From the NCBI RefSeq assembly GCF_014207595.1, contig NZ_JACHGY010000001.1:1736001-1800000 (forward strand): DNA of 64,000 nt. Direction: 5' to 3'. This stretch comes from Algisphaera agarilytica (lineage in GTDB: Bacteria; Planctomycetota; Phycisphaerae; Phycisphaerales; Phycisphaeraceae). Positions 63,060 to 64,000 of the stretch are shown here, piece by piece. Every line of letters starts with the position of its first letter. Positions within the stretch are counted from its first letter, which is position 1. The notes beneath the pieces are model-generated. The model worked only from the letters and a program-made list of their open reading frames with translations, was not told the DNA's origin and did not search any database. Both the position numbers and the translations under genes were made by a program.

Positions 63060-63437
63060 TCAGACCGGCAGCGTCGGTCGGGCGATACGGCGGAGCGATG
63101 GCAGGACGACCGACTGCATCTGGGCGAGCATCGCTTGCCAATCCGCGGCGTAGGCCCGGTACTGCTCACGGCCCACGTCGGTGACGCGGTATCGCTTGCG
63201 GGCGCGGCCGCCGACGGTTGCGGCCTCGGCATGGATCAGGCCCTGCTCGGCAAGGCGGTGGAGCAGCGGGTAGAGGGTGCCGTAGGGCAGGGGCTGCCCG
63301 GTAGTCAGTTGGAGCTGTTTCTGGATCGCGTACCCGTGGGCCGGCCGGTCGGCCAAGACCGAAAGCACCAGCACCTCGAGGCTGGCTCGAAACAGGTCGC
63401 GGCGGTATCGGGGGGCGGTTTCGGGCATGGGCATCAC
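63060..63437 (-). CDS. PadR-family transcriptional regulator
   Basis: A 125-residue winged-helix repressor: LEVLVLSVLADRPAHGYAIQKQL, GTLYPLLHRLAEQGLIHAE (recognition helix and wing) and RKRYRVTDVGREQYRAY, followed by a C-terminal dimerisation helix. The family typically senses small molecules or toxic compounds. GTG, ATG and ATG codons lie at 63437, 63434 and 63428. A perfect palindrome abuts them and is the likely autoregulatory operator. It is first in a PadR/esterase-ParA unit and divergent from atpD. Confidence 0.92.
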   Translation of the reverse strand: MMPMPETAPRYRRDLFRASLEVLVLSVLADRPAHGYAIQKQLQLTTGQPLPYGTLYPLLHRLAEQGLIHAEAATVGGRARKRYRVTDVGREQYRAYAADWQAMLAQMQSVVLPSLRRIARPTLPV

Positions 63438-63438
63438 A

Positions 63439-63459
63439 ATATATCGAATTTCGATATAT
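63439..63459. promoter_or_regulatory. Probable PadR operator and overlapping -10 element
   Basis: ATATATCGA, ATT, TCGATATAT: a perfect 9-base inverted repeat with a 3-base centre. It ends 1 base before the most upstream PadR start codon. On the minus strand TATATT then sits just before the GTG/ATG cluster, where a -10 box of a leaderless transcript would be. Confidence 0.7.
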
Positions 63460-63538
63460 CTGGTTTGTGGTGGCTCCGGGCTCGCGTTATCTTCTCCGCT
63501 CGCACGATTAGTGAACCCGTATCCCCGAAAGGTTTTTC

Positions 63539-64000
63539 ATGGCCAGCACCGGCACCGTCACCCAAGTCATCGGCTCGACCTTTGACGCCCAGTTCCCCGA
63601 ATCGGACCTGCCCGAGATCTACAACGCGATCAAGATCACCGGCAGCCACAACGGCATCGACATCAACCTCACCGGCGAAGTGCAGCAGCACCTCGGCGGC
63701 GGCGAAGTCCGTGCGGTCGCCCTCGGCTCGACCGACGGCGTGATGCGTGGCATGGAATGCGTTGACCAGGGCGAGCCCGTCGCGGTGCCCGTCGGCGAAG
63801 GCGTGCTCGGCCGGGTGTTCAACCTGCTGGGTGAGCCCATCGACGAACGCGGCCCGGTCAACACCGGCAAGACCTCGCCCATCCATCGCAAGCCGCCGGC
63901 CTTCACCGCCCTGAACCCCCGCACCGAGATCCTCGAGACCGGCATCAAGGTCGTCGACCTGCTCTGCCCGTTCGTCCGCGGCGGCAAGATCGGCCTGTTC
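63539..64000 (+). CDS. atpD: F-type ATP synthase beta subunit, 3' end cut by window edge
   Basis: Catalytic subunit of F1. The first 154 residues are seen: ASTGTVTQVIGSTFDAQFPE (N-terminal barrel), GEVQQHLGGGEVRAVALGST, GMECVDQGEPVAVPVGEGVL, GRVFNLLGEPIDERGPV, HRKPPAFTAL, ETGIKVVDLLCPFVRGGKIGLF, running up to the P-loop, which lies beyond the edge. GAAAGG precedes the ATG. Upstream is the divergent PadR gene, so atpD is not preceded by atpA/atpG here. It may begin a separate atpDC unit. Confidence 0.97.
   Translation, partial: MASTGTVTQVIGSTFDAQFPESDLPEIYNAIKITGSHNGIDINLTGEVQQHLGGGEVRAVALGSTDGVMRGMECVDQGEPVAVPVGEGVLGRVFNLLGEPIDERGPVNTGKTSPIHRKPPAFTALNPRTEILETGIKVVDLLCPFVRGGKIGLF

Noticed and set aside
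63014-63232. N-terminal extension of the esterase-ParA frame
   Set aside because: Runs through the PadR gene in another frame, is Arg/Ser/Pro-rich, and lies before a clear family-type start at 63013.

Overview
The window reads as high-GC chromosomal DNA from a Gram-negative planctomycete, most likely of the class Phycisphaerae (inference). The grounds are a run of PEP-CTERM proteins with dockerin-like DYNGNGVVDAADY repeats, a DUF1800/DUF1501 pair, DUF1559-like pseudopilins with H-x-G...DGH tails, a sulfatase, lipid A/LPS genes (hldE, lpxK) and a stand-alone RF-1-like GGQ protein. No rRNA, tRNA, CRISPR array, transposase or prophage was seen.

Layout. 1-4.2 kb (minus): ymdB, a GGDEF cyclase, purU and a truncated sulfatase, partly overlapping. 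4.2-7.2 kb: nrdR, modA-modB without modC, and a tandem-CBS protein. 7.2-13.9 kb: a structured leader RNA and a GT2 glycosyltransferase, a zinc-ribbon protein, an NfeD-like/flotillin pair, a small membrane protein, YjbQ and an MscS-type channel. 14-20.5 kb: a pseudopilin, a VWA protein, a leuB-type dehydrogenase, and a PhyH dioxygenase divergent from an AraC regulator. 20.5-26.3 kb: a two-domain QueD-like protein, a TPR protein, and maf-lpxK-hldE. 26.4-30.5 kb: a ParA ATPase fused to an AMPK-beta-type glycogen-binding domain, a 565-residue companion, and a PPP phosphatase. 30.5-36 kb: a GspE/PilB-like ATPase, cbpA and clpB. 36-46.3 kb: a possible structured RNA, six PEP-CTERM proteins (two are nucleases), a second pseudopilin and a CPBP membrane protease that may act on such proteins. 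46.5-53.6 kb: an RF-like protein, a degenerate HD-GYP protein, DUF1800, DUF1501, a PhnD-like protein and MtfA. 53.6-64 kb: gcvP, polX, two secreted unknowns, a PadR regulator followed by an esterase-ParA fusion, and the start of atpD.

The most unusual content is (i) two ParA-family ATPases, each fused to a carbohydrate-related domain (C-terminal CBM48/AMPK1-CBM; N-terminal SASA/CE6-type esterase), and (ii) a family of short degenerate heptad repeats, usually as two inverted arms, which abut start codons, lie inside clpB, and form part of the linker of the esterase-ParA fusion. Two intergenic regions (7.19-7.37 kb and 36.24-36.45 kb) look like structured RNAs. All function calls are from reading sequence and family motifs; no search was run.
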